Assembly (NCBI RefSeq): GCF_026016325.1
Contig: NZ_CP087203.1
Span: 4,588,001-4,652,000 of the forward strand
DNA length: 64,000 bases
Direction of reading: 5' to 3'
Source: Pseudomonas sp. B21-056
Lineage (GTDB): Bacteria > Pseudomonadota > Gammaproteobacteria > Pseudomonadales > Pseudomonadaceae
A model generated the notes under the pieces. It did not search any database, had not been told where the DNA came from, and saw only the letters and a program-made list of their open reading frames with translations. Below, in pieces: positions 8,230 to 16,817 of this stretch. How positions within the stretch are numbered: the stretch's first letter is position 1; the number at the start of each line of letters is the position of its first letter. The position numbers and the translations under genes are program-made.

Positions 8230-10677
8230 ATGCTGTTGTTGTGGATACTGGTTCTGGTCGTCGGGACAGCCTGGCTGGCGCATCGGCGCACCGCCCCGCT
8301 GCCCGCGCTGGGTATCGTCGCGGTCTACCTGCTGGCGATGGGCATATTCAGCCATGCACCCGGCTGGCTGATGCTGATCCTCTGGGTCGTGCTCGGTGCC
8401 ATCGCGGCCCCCTTGCTGCTGCCGGACCTGCGCCGCAAGTACTTCAGCGCACCGATGTTCGACTGGTTCCAGAAGACCCTGCCGCCCATGTCGGAGACGG
8501 AGCGCGATGCCATCGACGCCGGCACGGTGTGGTGGGATGGCGAGCTGTTCAGCGGCCGCCCGGATTGGGACCTGTTACTGGCCTACCCCAAGGTGCAACT
8601 GACTGAAGAGGAGCAGGCGTTCCTCGACGGTCCCACCGAGGAACTCTGCGCCATGGTCAGCGACTGGCAGATCGGCCAGGCCATGGACCTGCCGCCCGAA
8701 GCCTGGGCGCACATCAAGGAACACGGGTTCTTCGCGCTGATCATTCCGAAGGAATACGGCGGCAAGGGCTTCTCGGCCTATGCCCATTCCCAGGTAGCGA
8801 TGAAACTGGCCACCCGCAGCGGCGACCTGGCCTCCACGGTGATGGTCCCCAACTCCCTCGGCCCGGCGGAGCTGCTGCTGCACTATGGCACCGACGAACA
8901 ACGCGACCATTACCTGCCTCGCCTGGCCCGTGGCGACGATATTCCATGCTTCGCCCTGACCGGGCCCCTGGCCGGTTCCGACGCCGGGGCGATGCCCGAC
9001 TCAGGCATCATCTGCAAGGGTGAATGGCAAGGCGAGGAAACCCTGGGCCTGCGCCTGAACTGGGAAAAGCGCTACATCACCCTCGGCCCCGTGGCCACCC
9101 TCCTCGGCCTGGCCTTCAAGGCCTACGATCCCGACCATTTGCTGGGGGACGAAGAAGACCTGGGCATCAGCCTTGCCCTGATCCCCACCGACACTCCCGG
9201 TGTTCATATCGGCCGGCGTCACCTGCCCCTCGGCGCGGCGTTCATGAACGGGCCGAACTGGGGCAAGGACGTGTTCATCCCATTGGACTTCCTCATCGGC
9301 GGCCAACCCATGCTCGGCAAGGGCTGGATGATGCTGATGAACTGCCTGTCGGTCGGCCGTTCGATTTCCTTGCCGGCGGTGGGCACCGGGGCGGCGAAGT
9401 TCACCAGCCTGGTGACCGGCCAGTACGCCCAGGTGCGAGAACAGTTCAACGTACCGTTGTCCGCCTTTGAAGGCATCCAGGAAGCCATGGCGCGTATCGG
9501 TGGCAACGCCTGGATGATGGACGCCGCCCGCATGCTCACCGCCAACGCGGTGGACCTGGGGGAAAAGCCCTCGGTGCTGTCGGCGATCCTCAAGTACCAC
9601 CTGACCGAGCGCGGCCGCGAGTGCATCAGCCACGCCATGGACGTGCACGGCGGCAAAGGCATCATCATGGGCCCGAACAACTACCTGGGGCGCAATTGGC
9701 AAGGCGCGCCGATCTTCATCACCGTGGAAGGCGCGAACATCCTGTCGCGCAACCTGATGATCTTCGGCCAGGGAGCGATCCGCTGCCATCCGTTCGTGCT
9801 CAAGGAGATGGCCCTGGCGACACGCGAAGACAAGGACCAGGCGCTGGTCGAGTTCGACGGTTTGTTGCTCAAGCACATCGGCTTCGCCATCAGTAATGCA
9901 GCCAGCACCCTGGTGCTGAACCTGGGCCTGGGGCATTTCGAAAGCGCGCCCGGCAACGCCCTGAGCCAGGGCTACTTCCGTGCGCTCAATCGACAGGCAG
10001 CGGCATTTGCCCTGCTGGCGGACCTGAGCATGATGCTGCTGGGTGGTGAACTCAAACGTCGCGAACGCCTGTCGGCGCGTCTGGGCGATGTACTGAGCAA
10101 CCTCTACCTGGCCTCGGCAGCGCTCAAGCGCTATCACGACCTGGATTCGCCGGACCACATGGCGCCGCTGTTCACCTGGGCCATGGAGGAAAGCCTCGGT
10201 CAGTCGGAGCGTGCCCTGGACGAATTGCTGGGCAATTTCCCGAACCGGCTGCTCGGTGGCCTGCTGCGCTGCGTGGTGTTTCCCTTCGGCCGTCGCCACA
10301 AGGGGCCGAGCGACAGGTTGGACGCAGAAGTCGCGGCGGTGATCGGCCGGGCCAAAGGCGACCCGACCCTCGAAGAGTTGCTGCAAGGCTGCTATCGCCC
10401 GTACTCGGTCGACGACCCGGTCGGCGCCCTGCAACATGCCGCCGACCTGCTGATGGCCGCCCAGCCATTGCAGAAAAAACTGCACACTGCGCTCAAACAC
10501 GGTCAGCTCAAGCCGGTTCCTGGTGAACACCTCATCGATACGGCCCTGGAAGCCGGTGTGTTACAGGCCGGTGAAGCCCAGACACTGCACGCGGCCGAAA
10601 CGGCACGGCGCAAGGTGATCGACGTGGATGATTTCGGCAAAGAGGCGCTGACACTGGCCGAGGGCAAGATTCGTTGA
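8230..10677 (+). CDS. fadE: Acyl-CoA dehydrogenase, FadE type
   Basis: An 815-residue enzyme, close to the length of E. coli FadE. It has two N-terminal membrane-associated segments (residues 1-55), then the flavin-dependent acyl-CoA dehydrogenase domains and a long FadE-specific C-terminal region (DUF1974-like). The expected catalytic glutamate is E500 in ITVEGANILSRN. CFALTGPLAGSDAG is the flavin/substrate loop. It catalyses the first step of fatty-acid beta-oxidation. GGAGG sits just before the ATG. A 509-codon antisense frame across it is a shadow. Confidence 0.95.
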   Translation: MLLLWILVLVVGTAWLAHRRTAPLPALGIVAVYLLAMGIFSHAPGWLMLILWVVLGAIAAPLLLPDLRRKYFSAPMFDWFQKTLPPMSETERDAIDAGTVWWDGELFSGRPDWDLLLAYPKVQLTEEEQAFLDGPTEELCAMVSDWQIGQAMDLPPEAWAHIKEHGFFALIIPKEYGGKGFSAYAHSQVAMKLATRSGDLASTVMVPNSLGPAELLLHYGTDEQRDHYLPRLARGDDIPCFALTGPLAGSDAGAMPDSGIICKGEWQGEETLGLRLNWEKRYITLGPVATLLGLAFKAYDPDHLLGDEEDLGISLALIPTDTPGVHIGRRHLPLGAAFMNGPNWGKDVFIPLDFLIGGQPMLGKGWMMLMNCLSVGRSISLPAVGTGAAKFTSLVTGQYAQVREQFNVPLSAFEGIQEAMARIGGNAWMMDAARMLTANAVDLGEKPSVLSAILKYHLTERGRECISHAMDVHGGKGIIMGPNNYLGRNWQGAPIFITVEGANILSRNLMIFGQGAIRCHPFVLKEMALATREDKDQALVEFDGLLLKHIGFAISNAASTLVLNLGLGHFESAPGNALSQGYFRALNRQAAAFALLADLSMMLLGGELKRRERLSARLGDVLSNLYLASAALKRYHDLDSPDHMAPLFTWAMEESLGQSERALDELLGNFPNRLLGGLLRCVVFPFGRRHKGPSDRLDAEVAAVIGRAKGDPTLEELLQGCYRPYSVDDPVGALQHAADLLMAAQPLQKKLHTALKHGQLKPVPGEHLIDTALEAGVLQAGEAQTLHAAETARRKVIDVDDFGKEALTLAEGKIR

Positions 10678-10782
10678 TTGTGCGGCGGTGATTGCTGGGC
10701 TCCATGCTGACCCACGGCCATGTAAAAACCGGCGCGGGCGCTTTATACTCCCGCGCCCGTTTTGCTCTTGAGGACTTATCTC

Positions 10783-11190
10783 GTGTCCAATGTCGTTGCC
10801 GATCACCTTGTCTTGCTTGACCACTTGCGCAGCATCCTGGTCGCCGTAGGTGAGGCCGAACAGGTTCCCGAAGAAAGCCATGCGCTGTTCCTGGAGCGCT
10901 TCGACGAGTTGCGGGCGCAACTGCCCGTCGACCCGATCGAAAGCCAATACCTGGGCCAGGACCTCCTCTGCCAGGTGATCGTCCGTTATCCACAGATCGC
11001 TCACCTGGTACCCCGCGACCTGCTGTGGTACTTCGGGGGTGACTGCCTGCACTACATGCCCGACGAGGAAATCGACCTGTACCAGGCTCTTGAAGAACGT
11101 CGCTTCGAAGCTGAACAGAACGATGAGCCTTTCGACTGGAACCAGGAAAAGCAGTTGCTGGCGATGTCGGATCAGGACAGCAAGCACTGA
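10783..11190 (+). CDS. Conserved small acidic pseudomonad protein, function unknown
   Basis: A 135-residue acidic soluble protein, possibly the family named after P. aeruginosa PA2817, which I recall as lying close to a fadE homologue (PA2815); that link is memory, not a search. I chose the GTG at 10783, giving MSNVVADHLVLLDHL, because GAGGAC lies about nine bases upstream. Another in-frame start at 10762 adds seven residues. The C-terminal part has aromatic residues (DLLWYFGGDCLHYMPDEEIDLYQ) and no recognised catalytic motif. A good terminator follows. Confidence 0.75.
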   Translation: MSNVVADHLVLLDHLRSILVAVGEAEQVPEESHALFLERFDELRAQLPVDPIESQYLGQDLLCQVIVRYPQIAHLVPRDLLWYFGGDCLHYMPDEEIDLYQALEERRFEAEQNDEPFDWNQEKQLLAMSDQDSKH

Positions 11191-11208
11191 TTGCGATCAG
11201 TCTCACAC

Positions 11209-11244
11209 AAAGGCCCGCACAGTTAATCCTGCGGGCCTTTTTTT
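11209..11244 (+). terminator. Rho-independent terminator
   Basis: The stem AAAGGCCCGCA / TGCGGGCCTTT with a short AT-rich loop is followed by a T-run, about 20 bases after the preceding stop codon. Confidence 0.9.
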
Positions 11245-11282
11245 CAGGGCCAAGTGGGAGGGTTCTGGGGAGAGCGAAACAC

Positions 11283-11371
11283 TGTGGGAGCGAGCTTGCT
11301 CGCGAAAGCGATCCGTCAGGCGACTCTACATTGGCCGGTAGTCTGCCTTCGCGAGCAAGCTCGCTCCCACA
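11283..11371. repeat. REP pair (REPIN), GTGGGAGCGAGCTTGCTCGCGA variant
   Basis: Two inverted REP cores, with TT in place of CC at the centre, are separated by about 40 bases. It lies between the terminator of the preceding gene and the rcpA leader. Confidence 0.9.
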
Positions 11372-11522
11372 GGGCCTGCGCGCCGAGAAAGACAGTTTAT
11401 TGACGCACCTTTCGACATAATTTTCACCTCCGCCACTTTTCAGACGTTTTTTTCATTTTCGGCGTGGCGCTTTGCCATGGGTGGGCTACCGTCAATCAGA
11501 AGCGAGCACGCTGACCGGCAAA

Positions 11523-11615
11523 TCGCCTCTCAGGCGAGCTGTTCCTGTCAGTCGCCGCTCGACAGCCCGGGCTTATTTCCGGGCAGTGAAATGGGGGGTT
11601 AGCCCCGGACCCCAT
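11523..11615 (+). promoter_or_regulatory. Highly structured leader upstream of rcpA (candidate cis-acting RNA)
   Basis: Four inverted repeats follow one another within 93 bases: TCGCCT/AGGCGA at 11523-11537, CTGTC/GACAG at 11545-11565, GCCCGG/CCGGGC at 11565-11584, and ATGGGG/CCCCAT at 11591-11615 enclosing an inner GGG/CCC stem. No T-run follows the last stem. The segment ends about 58 bases before the rcpA start. It could be a structured 5' untranslated region that governs translation or premature termination; I do not recognise a known riboswitch class. The rest of 11372-11673 shows no gene and no convincing promoter. Confidence 0.4.
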
Positions 11616-11673
11616 AAATGATCCGAGGCAACTGGTTAAGTCTAGGGACGGCCTGTCTGTCGAGGAGCATTCT

Positions 11674-12897
11674 ATGAGCTATCGTACCGCGCCCGCTTTA
11701 AAACACCTTCTCCATGGCCTGTTCCTGATGGGCCTTGGCCTGGATGCGGCGCAAGCCGCAGCCAGCAATTGTTCGCAACTGGACAGTTTGCCGGCGACCT
11801 TCGAGGTCGGCCAGGGGCTCCAGAACGAGTTGCGCATCCTGGCCCCCGTGACGAAACTCGCGGTGGGCGACCCGAAAATCGCCGACGTGCAGCCCAGTGG
11901 CAACGACGCGTTCATCCTCACAGGCATAGCGCCGGGCGCTACCAGCCTGATGGTCTGGACGGCGTGTTCGAAGATACCCCGCCAGAGCATGATCTTCGTC
12001 AAGGGCAGGGCCACCGAGGCGCTGACCAGTGCTGCGACCGTGCCCTCCGAAGACCCGATGCTACTCGCCCAGGTGCAGACCGACATCCGTTTCGTCGAGG
12101 TCAGCCGGACCAAACTCAAGGAAGCCTCGACTTCGATCTTCGGCAGCCGTGGCAACTTCCAGTTCGGCGCACCGAGAACCCTGCCCACCATTGGTGGCGT
12201 GGTCCGGCCTTCATTGCCGGTCAATAACGACATGTTCAACCTGTCCTTCGCCACCGGACAGACCTTGCTGATGATCAATGCACTGGAAGGCAGCGGCTTT
12301 GCCTATACCCTGGCGCGGCCGAGCCTGGTGGCCCTCAGCGGACAGAGCGCAAGCTTCCTGGCCGGCGGCGAGGTACCGATTCCGGTGCCCAGTGCCGGCA
12401 GCGACAACGTGTCCATCGAGTACAAGGAATTCGGTATTCGCCTGACCCTGACACCGACGGTCATCGGTAAAAGCCGCATCGCCCTGAAGGTCGCCCCGGA
12501 AGTCAGTGAGCTGGACTTCACCAACGCCGTGAACATCGCCGGCACGCTGGTCCCCGCGCTTACTGTGCGCCGCACCGATACCAGCATTGCCTTGGCCGAC
12601 GGCGAAAGCTTCGTCATCAGCGGCCTGATCAGCACGCGCAATGCGTCCCAGGTGAACAAGTTTCCCGGCCTGGGTGATATTCCGATTCTCGGTGCGTTCT
12701 TCCGCGACCACTCCATCGACCGTGAAGAGCGGGAACTGCTGATGATCGTCACACCGCACCTGGTCCAACCTCTGGCCGCCAATGCGCAACTGCCGACATT
12801 ACCGGGCGAACAGCTGCGCAACTACGACCCGAACTTCTACCGCATGTACTTCCTCGAACACGGCGAGTTCGACAACCGTAGCGGGCTGTCCCAATGA
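11674..12897 (+). CDS. rcpA: Tad pilus outer-membrane secretin RcpA/CpaC
   Basis: A 407-residue secretin with a signal peptide ending near residue 30 (DAAQAAAS). The N-terminal domain, containing VGQGLQNELRILAPVTKLAVGDPKIADVQ, is typical of CpaC/RcpA proteins. The C-terminal secretin domain ends in IPILGAFFRDHSIDREERELLMIVTPHLVQP. It forms the outer-membrane pore for the Flp pilus. GAGGAGC precedes the start. It leads a three-gene plus-strand unit facing the rest of the tad genes, so secretin expression is uncoupled from the pilin operon. Confidence 0.95.
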   Translation: MSYRTAPALKHLLHGLFLMGLGLDAAQAAASNCSQLDSLPATFEVGQGLQNELRILAPVTKLAVGDPKIADVQPSGNDAFILTGIAPGATSLMVWTACSKIPRQSMIFVKGRATEALTSAATVPSEDPMLLAQVQTDIRFVEVSRTKLKEASTSIFGSRGNFQFGAPRTLPTIGGVVRPSLPVNNDMFNLSFATGQTLLMINALEGSGFAYTLARPSLVALSGQSASFLAGGEVPIPVPSAGSDNVSIEYKEFGIRLTLTPTVIGKSRIALKVAPEVSELDFTNAVNIAGTLVPALTVRRTDTSIALADGESFVISGLISTRNASQVNKFPGLGDIPILGAFFRDHSIDREERELLMIVTPHLVQPLAANAQLPTLPGEQLRNYDPNFYRMYFLEHGEFDNRSGLSQ

Positions 12898-12953
12898 GCC
12901 GGCGCCTGATGTGCAAGGGGTCGGGGGCTCAGCCTGGGGTCGGAGGACATTCC

Positions 12954-13667
12954 ATGAAAGCAGTGATCGCGATAACGGCGACCTTGATACTCGCCGGTTG
13001 TGCCAGTAACGGGGTGGTGGCTTCCCGTCCGTCCAGTTGCGCCAAGCCCGGATCCGACCAGGAACTGGCCCTGAACCTGGCGGACGACATGGCCAATGAT
13101 GGGCGTCTGTACGCCGCCTTGGCGAACCTGGAAGGTTTACCCGAAGACCTGGTCCAGGTCCGCCTGCGCAAGGCCCGAGTGCTGCGCCTGATGGGACGCA
13201 ACGAGGCGGAGCCGTTGTACAAGAGCCTGCTCGGGACCTGCCTGGCCGCTGATGGAGAACATGGCCTCGGCCAACTGGCCGCCGCCAAGAATGACAACGC
13301 CAGCGCCACAGAGCACCTGGAACGCGCAGCGAAAATGGCCCCGACCGAAGGAAAAATCCGCAACGACCTGGGTGTCGTCTACCTGAACCAACGCCGGATC
13401 CCTGAAGCGCGCTTCGAGTTCATGACCGCCATGGAGCTCAGACAAGCGGACTCCCTGGCCGCCCTCAATATGGTGACGTTGCTGATCTACCAGGACAACT
13501 GGAAGCAAGCCGCCGAACTCGCGAGCATGGCCAAGTTGAGCCCCGCACAAGTGGCGGATGCCCAGGCCCGCGCGGAGAAGATCAGGGGCTCGGCCACCAA
13601 GACGGGAACGACACCGGCAGACCGTTCGAATGAGGTAGTCGATGCCTCAGCCAGCGCGGCCAAGTAG
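12954..13667 (+). CDS. tadD: TadD-like tetratricopeptide lipoprotein
   Basis: A 237-residue lipoprotein. Starting at this ATG, which has GGAGGAC six bases upstream, gives MKAVIAITATLILAGC, a lipoprotein signal with the acylated cysteine at residue 16. Two to three TPR-like helical pairs follow (for example LGVVYLNQRRIPEARFEF), with an alanine/serine/threonine-rich tail. TadD proteins are thought to assist assembly or localisation of the secretin. The open frame begins upstream, overlapping rcpA, but those residues are not signal-like. It lies 56 bases after rcpA. Confidence 0.85.
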   Translation: MKAVIAITATLILAGCASNGVVASRPSSCAKPGSDQELALNLADDMANDGRLYAALANLEGLPEDLVQVRLRKARVLRLMGRNEAEPLYKSLLGTCLAADGEHGLGQLAAAKNDNASATEHLERAAKMAPTEGKIRNDLGVVYLNQRRIPEARFEFMTAMELRQADSLAALNMVTLLIYQDNWKQAAELASMAKLSPAQVADAQARAEKIRGSATKTGTTPADRSNEVVDASASAAK

Positions 13668-13689
13668 AGCGTTACGAGGAGTCCAAGAG

Positions 13690-13959
13690 ATGAAAACGAA
13701 ACAGCTGTTGATCGTCTGCATCGCATGCCTGTCCACCTCCGCCTGGGCAATCGAGCCGGGGCCCTCTTCGGCCGCGCAACAAGGCACCGAAAGCTGGATG
13801 CAATTGCAGATTCGCGGTGTGGTAGCGTCCACCAACCTGCAAACCGCCTCCGCCGCCGAGCGTGAAATGGCCATGCAGCGCTGGCTCAATAGTTTCAACT
13901 ATCCGATTCCGGAGTTCTTTGACCAGGATTCGGGAGGAGAAATCGGCAGCAGCAAATGA
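13690..13959 (+). CDS. DUF3613 periplasmic protein of the tad locus
   Basis: An 89-residue protein with a clear signal peptide (MKTKQLLIVCIACLSTSAWA) and a short mature part containing EREMAMQRWLNSFNYPIPEFF, the DUF3613 hallmark. Such genes are found with Tad loci in pseudomonads; their role is unknown. It starts 22 bases after the TPR lipoprotein and ends at a strong terminator, so it closes the plus-strand unit. The ATG was chosen for the signal peptide. Confidence 0.85.
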   Translation: MKTKQLLIVCIACLSTSAWAIEPGPSSAAQQGTESWMQLQIRGVVASTNLQTASAAEREMAMQRWLNSFNYPIPEFFDQDSGGEIGSSK

Positions 13960-13975
13960 GTCACCCTGGAAACAA

Positions 13976-14017
13976 AAGATCGTCCGAAGGCTTTGCTGCT
14001 TTCGGACGATTTTTTTA
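13976..14017 (+). terminator. Rho-independent terminator closing rcpA-tadD-DUF3613
   Basis: The ten-base stem ATCGTCCGAA / TTCGGACGAT has a loop of about 12 bases, an A-run before it and a run of seven T after it. Confidence 0.9.
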
Positions 14018-14029
14018 CGCCACCAGGCC

Positions 14030-14520
14030 TGTGGGAGCGAGCTTGCTCGCGATGGCGTCGGCACATTCAACACTTGCGTGACAGACGTTCCGCTATCGCG
14101 AGCAGGCTCGCTCCCACAATGAGATTGGGGTATGGCCGGAGAGATAGGTCGGCTGTATGACCGCCTTCGCGAGCAAGCCCGCTCCCACAGGGGATTGACG
14201 GTCAGATGCAGAAAGTGGATTCAGCCGTGGGCAATGTGGGAGCGAGCCTGCTCGCGATGCGGTCTGTCAGTCAGCATTGATGGCGACTGATCGGACGCCA
14301 TCGCGAGCAGGCTCGCTCCCACAGGTGGATCAAGGTACAACCGGGAGAACAGGCCGGCTGTTAGGCCGCCTTCGCGAGCAAGCTCGCTCCCACAATGGGA
14401 TTGGCATACACCCGAAAGAGACAGGTCGGCTGTCAGGCCGCCTTCGCGGGCAAGCCCGCACACAGTGGATTGGCGTACACCCGAAAGAGCCAGGCCGGCT
14501 GTAAGGCCGCCTCGCGAGCT
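14030..14520. repeat. Cluster of at least seven REP cores in tandem and inverted order
   Basis: Two complete REP pairs (14030-14118 and 14235-14323) are interleaved with single inverted cores near 14167-14190, 14371-14394 and 14440-14462, and a decayed one near 14505. The single cores share flanks such as AGGCCGGCTGT and CCGCCTTCGCG, which suggests local duplication. The cluster fills the gap where the two halves of the Tad locus converge. Small open frames here are not credible genes. Confidence 0.9.
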
Positions 14521-14552
14521 TTTGATCTTGGGGCCCCGTTAACCACGCTGGC

Positions 14553-14780
14553 CGAACGCAGGTATTGCGTAGTGGGCATCCCGGCATGGATGCCGGGATA
14601 GCCGCGCTGGGCCATGGATGGCCCTTCGCGGCGGCCCATGGAGCAATGCCTGCGTTCGGGCACACCGAGCCTAGGCGAGGTGCCGAGTGGTGGGGCAAAG
14701 CGTTTTTGGTTACTTTTGGCGCTCTTCCAAAAGTGACACGCCGTAAGGGCGGAACCGCCAGCCGCCGTTACCGCAGAAAC
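14553..14780. repeat. Long palindromic repeat element with nested hairpins
   Basis: The outer arms 14553-14568 and 14643-14658 are complementary at 15 of 16 positions. Inside is a nine-base perfect hairpin (ATCCCGGCA / TGCCGGGAT) around 14578-14599 and further GGGCC/GGCCC pairing. A separate hairpin ACTTTTGG / CCAAAAGT lies at 14712-14734. I recognise this sequence type as a dispersed pseudomonad repeat that is often mis-called as a protein (GMPAFGHTEPRRGAEWW in one frame). It lies between the REP cluster and the tadC stop codon. Confidence 0.65.
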
Positions 14781-14837
14781 GGATATGTACTCAGCCCAAA
14801 ACAAATAGGCCGGCTATAAGGCCGCCTCGTCACGAAA

Positions 14838-15803
14838 CTACATATTTCCGAAAGCCCTGAACACCCCAATCATGGCCGGCCCAATCGCAACCAGAAAAAA
14901 ACTCGGCCACAGACAGAAGATCAGCGGGAAAATCAGCTTGGTACCAATCTTCGCCCCCATCTCCTCGGCAGCCTGGGTACGCCGGTCACGGAACTCATCG
15001 GCGTAGATACGCAAGGTGTCGGCCACGCTGGTGCCGAAGCGGATGCTCTGCGCCAACAGACTGACCAACCCCTGGATGTCCTCCAGGCCCGTGCGCATGG
15101 CCAGTTGCCGGAGCGCCTCGGTGCTGGTGATGCCCGCGCGGATCTGCGCATTCACCAGCGCCAACTCCTCGGCCAGCTCAACCTGGCTGACCGCCATTTC
15201 CTCCGCCACCCGCTCGATGGTCGTAGGCAAGGCCAGGCCCGACTCGACGCACACCACCATCAGGTCCAGCGCATCCGGGAAAGCGGCGCGCAACCGGGCC
15301 TGGCGCGCCTGCTTGCGCTTGCCGACATAGAGCGCCGGCAGCAGCCAACCGACGCCCACCATCATGATCACCCCAAGCAGGCCGATGATCACCGGCACCT
15401 TGATCAGCGGCAGCGCCATCAACGCCAGGCCGAGCAGCACCAACGGCAACATCAGGCGCACGGCCCAGTACATCTGCACCGCCGACGCCGAGCGGTAACC
15501 GGCGTGCGTCAACAAAGTCTGAGTGGCGGACGTCTGGTTCGGGTCGACCGAGGCAAAGCGCTGGCCGATCCGCTCCAGCAGCAATTGCAGGTTACCGGGC
15601 GCGTCATGCCCCGCCGCGCTACCCGAATAGCCCCGCTTGATCAGCGCCAGGCGCCGCTGGACCGGGTCCTGCAACCCCAGCATCAACAACAGTAAGGCGG
15701 CTATCGTCAGCACCGTACTGAACCCGATCGCAGTGACGAACAGCAGGCGAGCCAACGCTTCATTCCCGGTAAACCGACTGAGTAATCCGAGCAGAAAATC
15801 CAT
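14838..15803 (-). CDS. tadC: Tad pilus inner-membrane platform protein TadC
   Basis: A 321-residue type II secretion F-domain protein with one N-terminal and two or three further hydrophobic segments. The F-domain stretch FPDALDLMVVCVESGLALPTTIERVAEEM and the ending FPLIFCLWPSFFLVAIGPA are typical of TadC. With TadB it forms the inner-membrane platform on which the TadA ATPase works. It is the last gene of the minus-strand tad run and ends at the REP-filled gap. It lies 27 bases downstream of tadB. Confidence 0.94.
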   Translation of the reverse strand: MDFLLGLLSRFTGNEALARLLFVTAIGFSTVLTIAALLLLMLGLQDPVQRRLALIKRGYSGSAAGHDAPGNLQLLLERIGQRFASVDPNQTSATQTLLTHAGYRSASAVQMYWAVRLMLPLVLLGLALMALPLIKVPVIIGLLGVIMMVGVGWLLPALYVGKRKQARQARLRAAFPDALDLMVVCVESGLALPTTIERVAEEMAVSQVELAEELALVNAQIRAGITSTEALRQLAMRTGLEDIQGLVSLLAQSIRFGTSVADTLRIYADEFRDRRTQAAEEMGAKIGTKLIFPLIFCLWPSFFLVAIGPAMIGVFRAFGNM

Positions 15804-15830
15804 GATTGATACCCCGCGGCAAGACAGCGT

Positions 15831-16817
15831 TCAAACCTGGATCCGGATGATCTTCCGTATCCAGAAAATCCCGATCAACATGGCGCAGAACGCACCGATG
15901 ATCAGCTTGTGGCCTATGGGATCGTTGATCAGCACAGGCATGTAGCTGGGGCTCGTGAGCACGATGGCAATCGCCAGCACGAAAGGAATCGCCACCAGCA
16001 CCCAGGCCGACATGCGCCCTTCCGCCGACAGGGTCCTGATCTTGCGCTGGAAGCGAAAACGCCCACGGATCAACCGGCTCAGGCGCTCAAGCACCTCGGT
16101 CAGGTTGCCGCCGGTTTCGCGGTGGATGAGGATCGATGTCACCAGCATCATCACCGTCATGCTCGGCATGCGTTCCAACAGGCCGAGCATGGCCCGGCGC
16201 ACGTCGTTGCCGTAGTTGATGTCAGCGAAGGTCATGCCGAACTCGTGGGCCACCGGGCCCTTGTGCTCATCGGCCACCAGCCGCAGGGTTTCGTTGAACG
16301 GGTGACCGGCGCGCAGGGCCCGGCACATGGCGTCCAGTGCATCCGGCAAACCTTCCTCGAACGCCGCGAAACGCTTGCTGCGATCACGGAGGATTTTCAG
16401 CACCGGCAGCCAGAACAGCGCAAAGGCCGCCAACAATGCCAGCCACCAGATCGGCGAAACCATCAGCACCAAGGCAGCGGCCGCCACGCCCAGGACCAGC
16501 CCGAGCAGCATCACCCGATAGGCCCGGTACTCATGGCCGGCCTGTTCGATCAGCTGTGTCAGATTGGCCATGAACGGCAACTGCTCGAGCCGGGCCTCCA
16601 GGGGAGACAGGCGCGTCAGGTATTTCTGCCGCAACACGGTTTGCATATTGGGCAGGTGGTTGGCCTTCTCCAGCACATGCAGGCGCCCGCGAATACGCTT
16701 GCGCATCTTGCCGGCTTCGCCGAACACCGGCACCACCACGCCCTGGGACAGCAGGAAAACGGCAATGAACACCATGCCCAGGAAAATCAGGATGAATTCG
16801 GCAGGGATATTGTTCAT
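15831..16817 (-). CDS. tadB: Tad pilus inner-membrane platform protein TadB
   Basis: A 328-residue F-domain membrane protein. Features are an N-terminal transmembrane helix, a basic cytoplasmic linker, paired helices near residue 120, the F-domain core ([26 protein letters not shown]) with [22 protein letters not shown], and a C-terminal pair of helices. The ATG at 16817 overlaps the tadA stop by four bases and gives [15 protein letters not shown] start seven codons upstream is possible but less likely. It is the partner of TadC. Confidence 0.94.
   Translation of the reverse strand: MNNIPAEFILIFLGMVFIAVFLLSQGVVVPVFGEAGKMRKRIRGRLHVLEKANHLPNMQTVLRQKYLTRLSPLEARLEQLPFMANLTQLIEQAGHEYRAYRVMLLGLVLGVAAAALVLMVSPIWWLALLAAFALFWLPVLKILRDRSKRFAAFEEGLPDALDAMCRALRAGHPFNETLRLVADEHKGPVAHEFGMTFADINYGNDVRRAMLGLLERMPSMTVMMLVTSILIHRETGGNLTEVLERLSRLIRGRFRFQRKIRTLSAEGRMSAWVLVAIPFVLAIAIVLTSPSYMPVLINDPIGHKLIIGAFCAMLIGIFWIRKIIRIQV

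Noticed and set aside
9001..10530. A 509-codon minus-strand open frame across fadE
   Set aside because: It lies wholly antisense to a gene with clear acyl-CoA dehydrogenase motifs. Its translation is His/Gln/Arg-rich and has the look of a GC-rich codon shadow.
14433..14819. Open frames on both strands in the long repeat downstream of the REP cluster
   Set aside because: The sequence is a nested-hairpin repeat of a type seen dispersed in pseudomonads. The frames have no ribosome site and read through hairpin arms.
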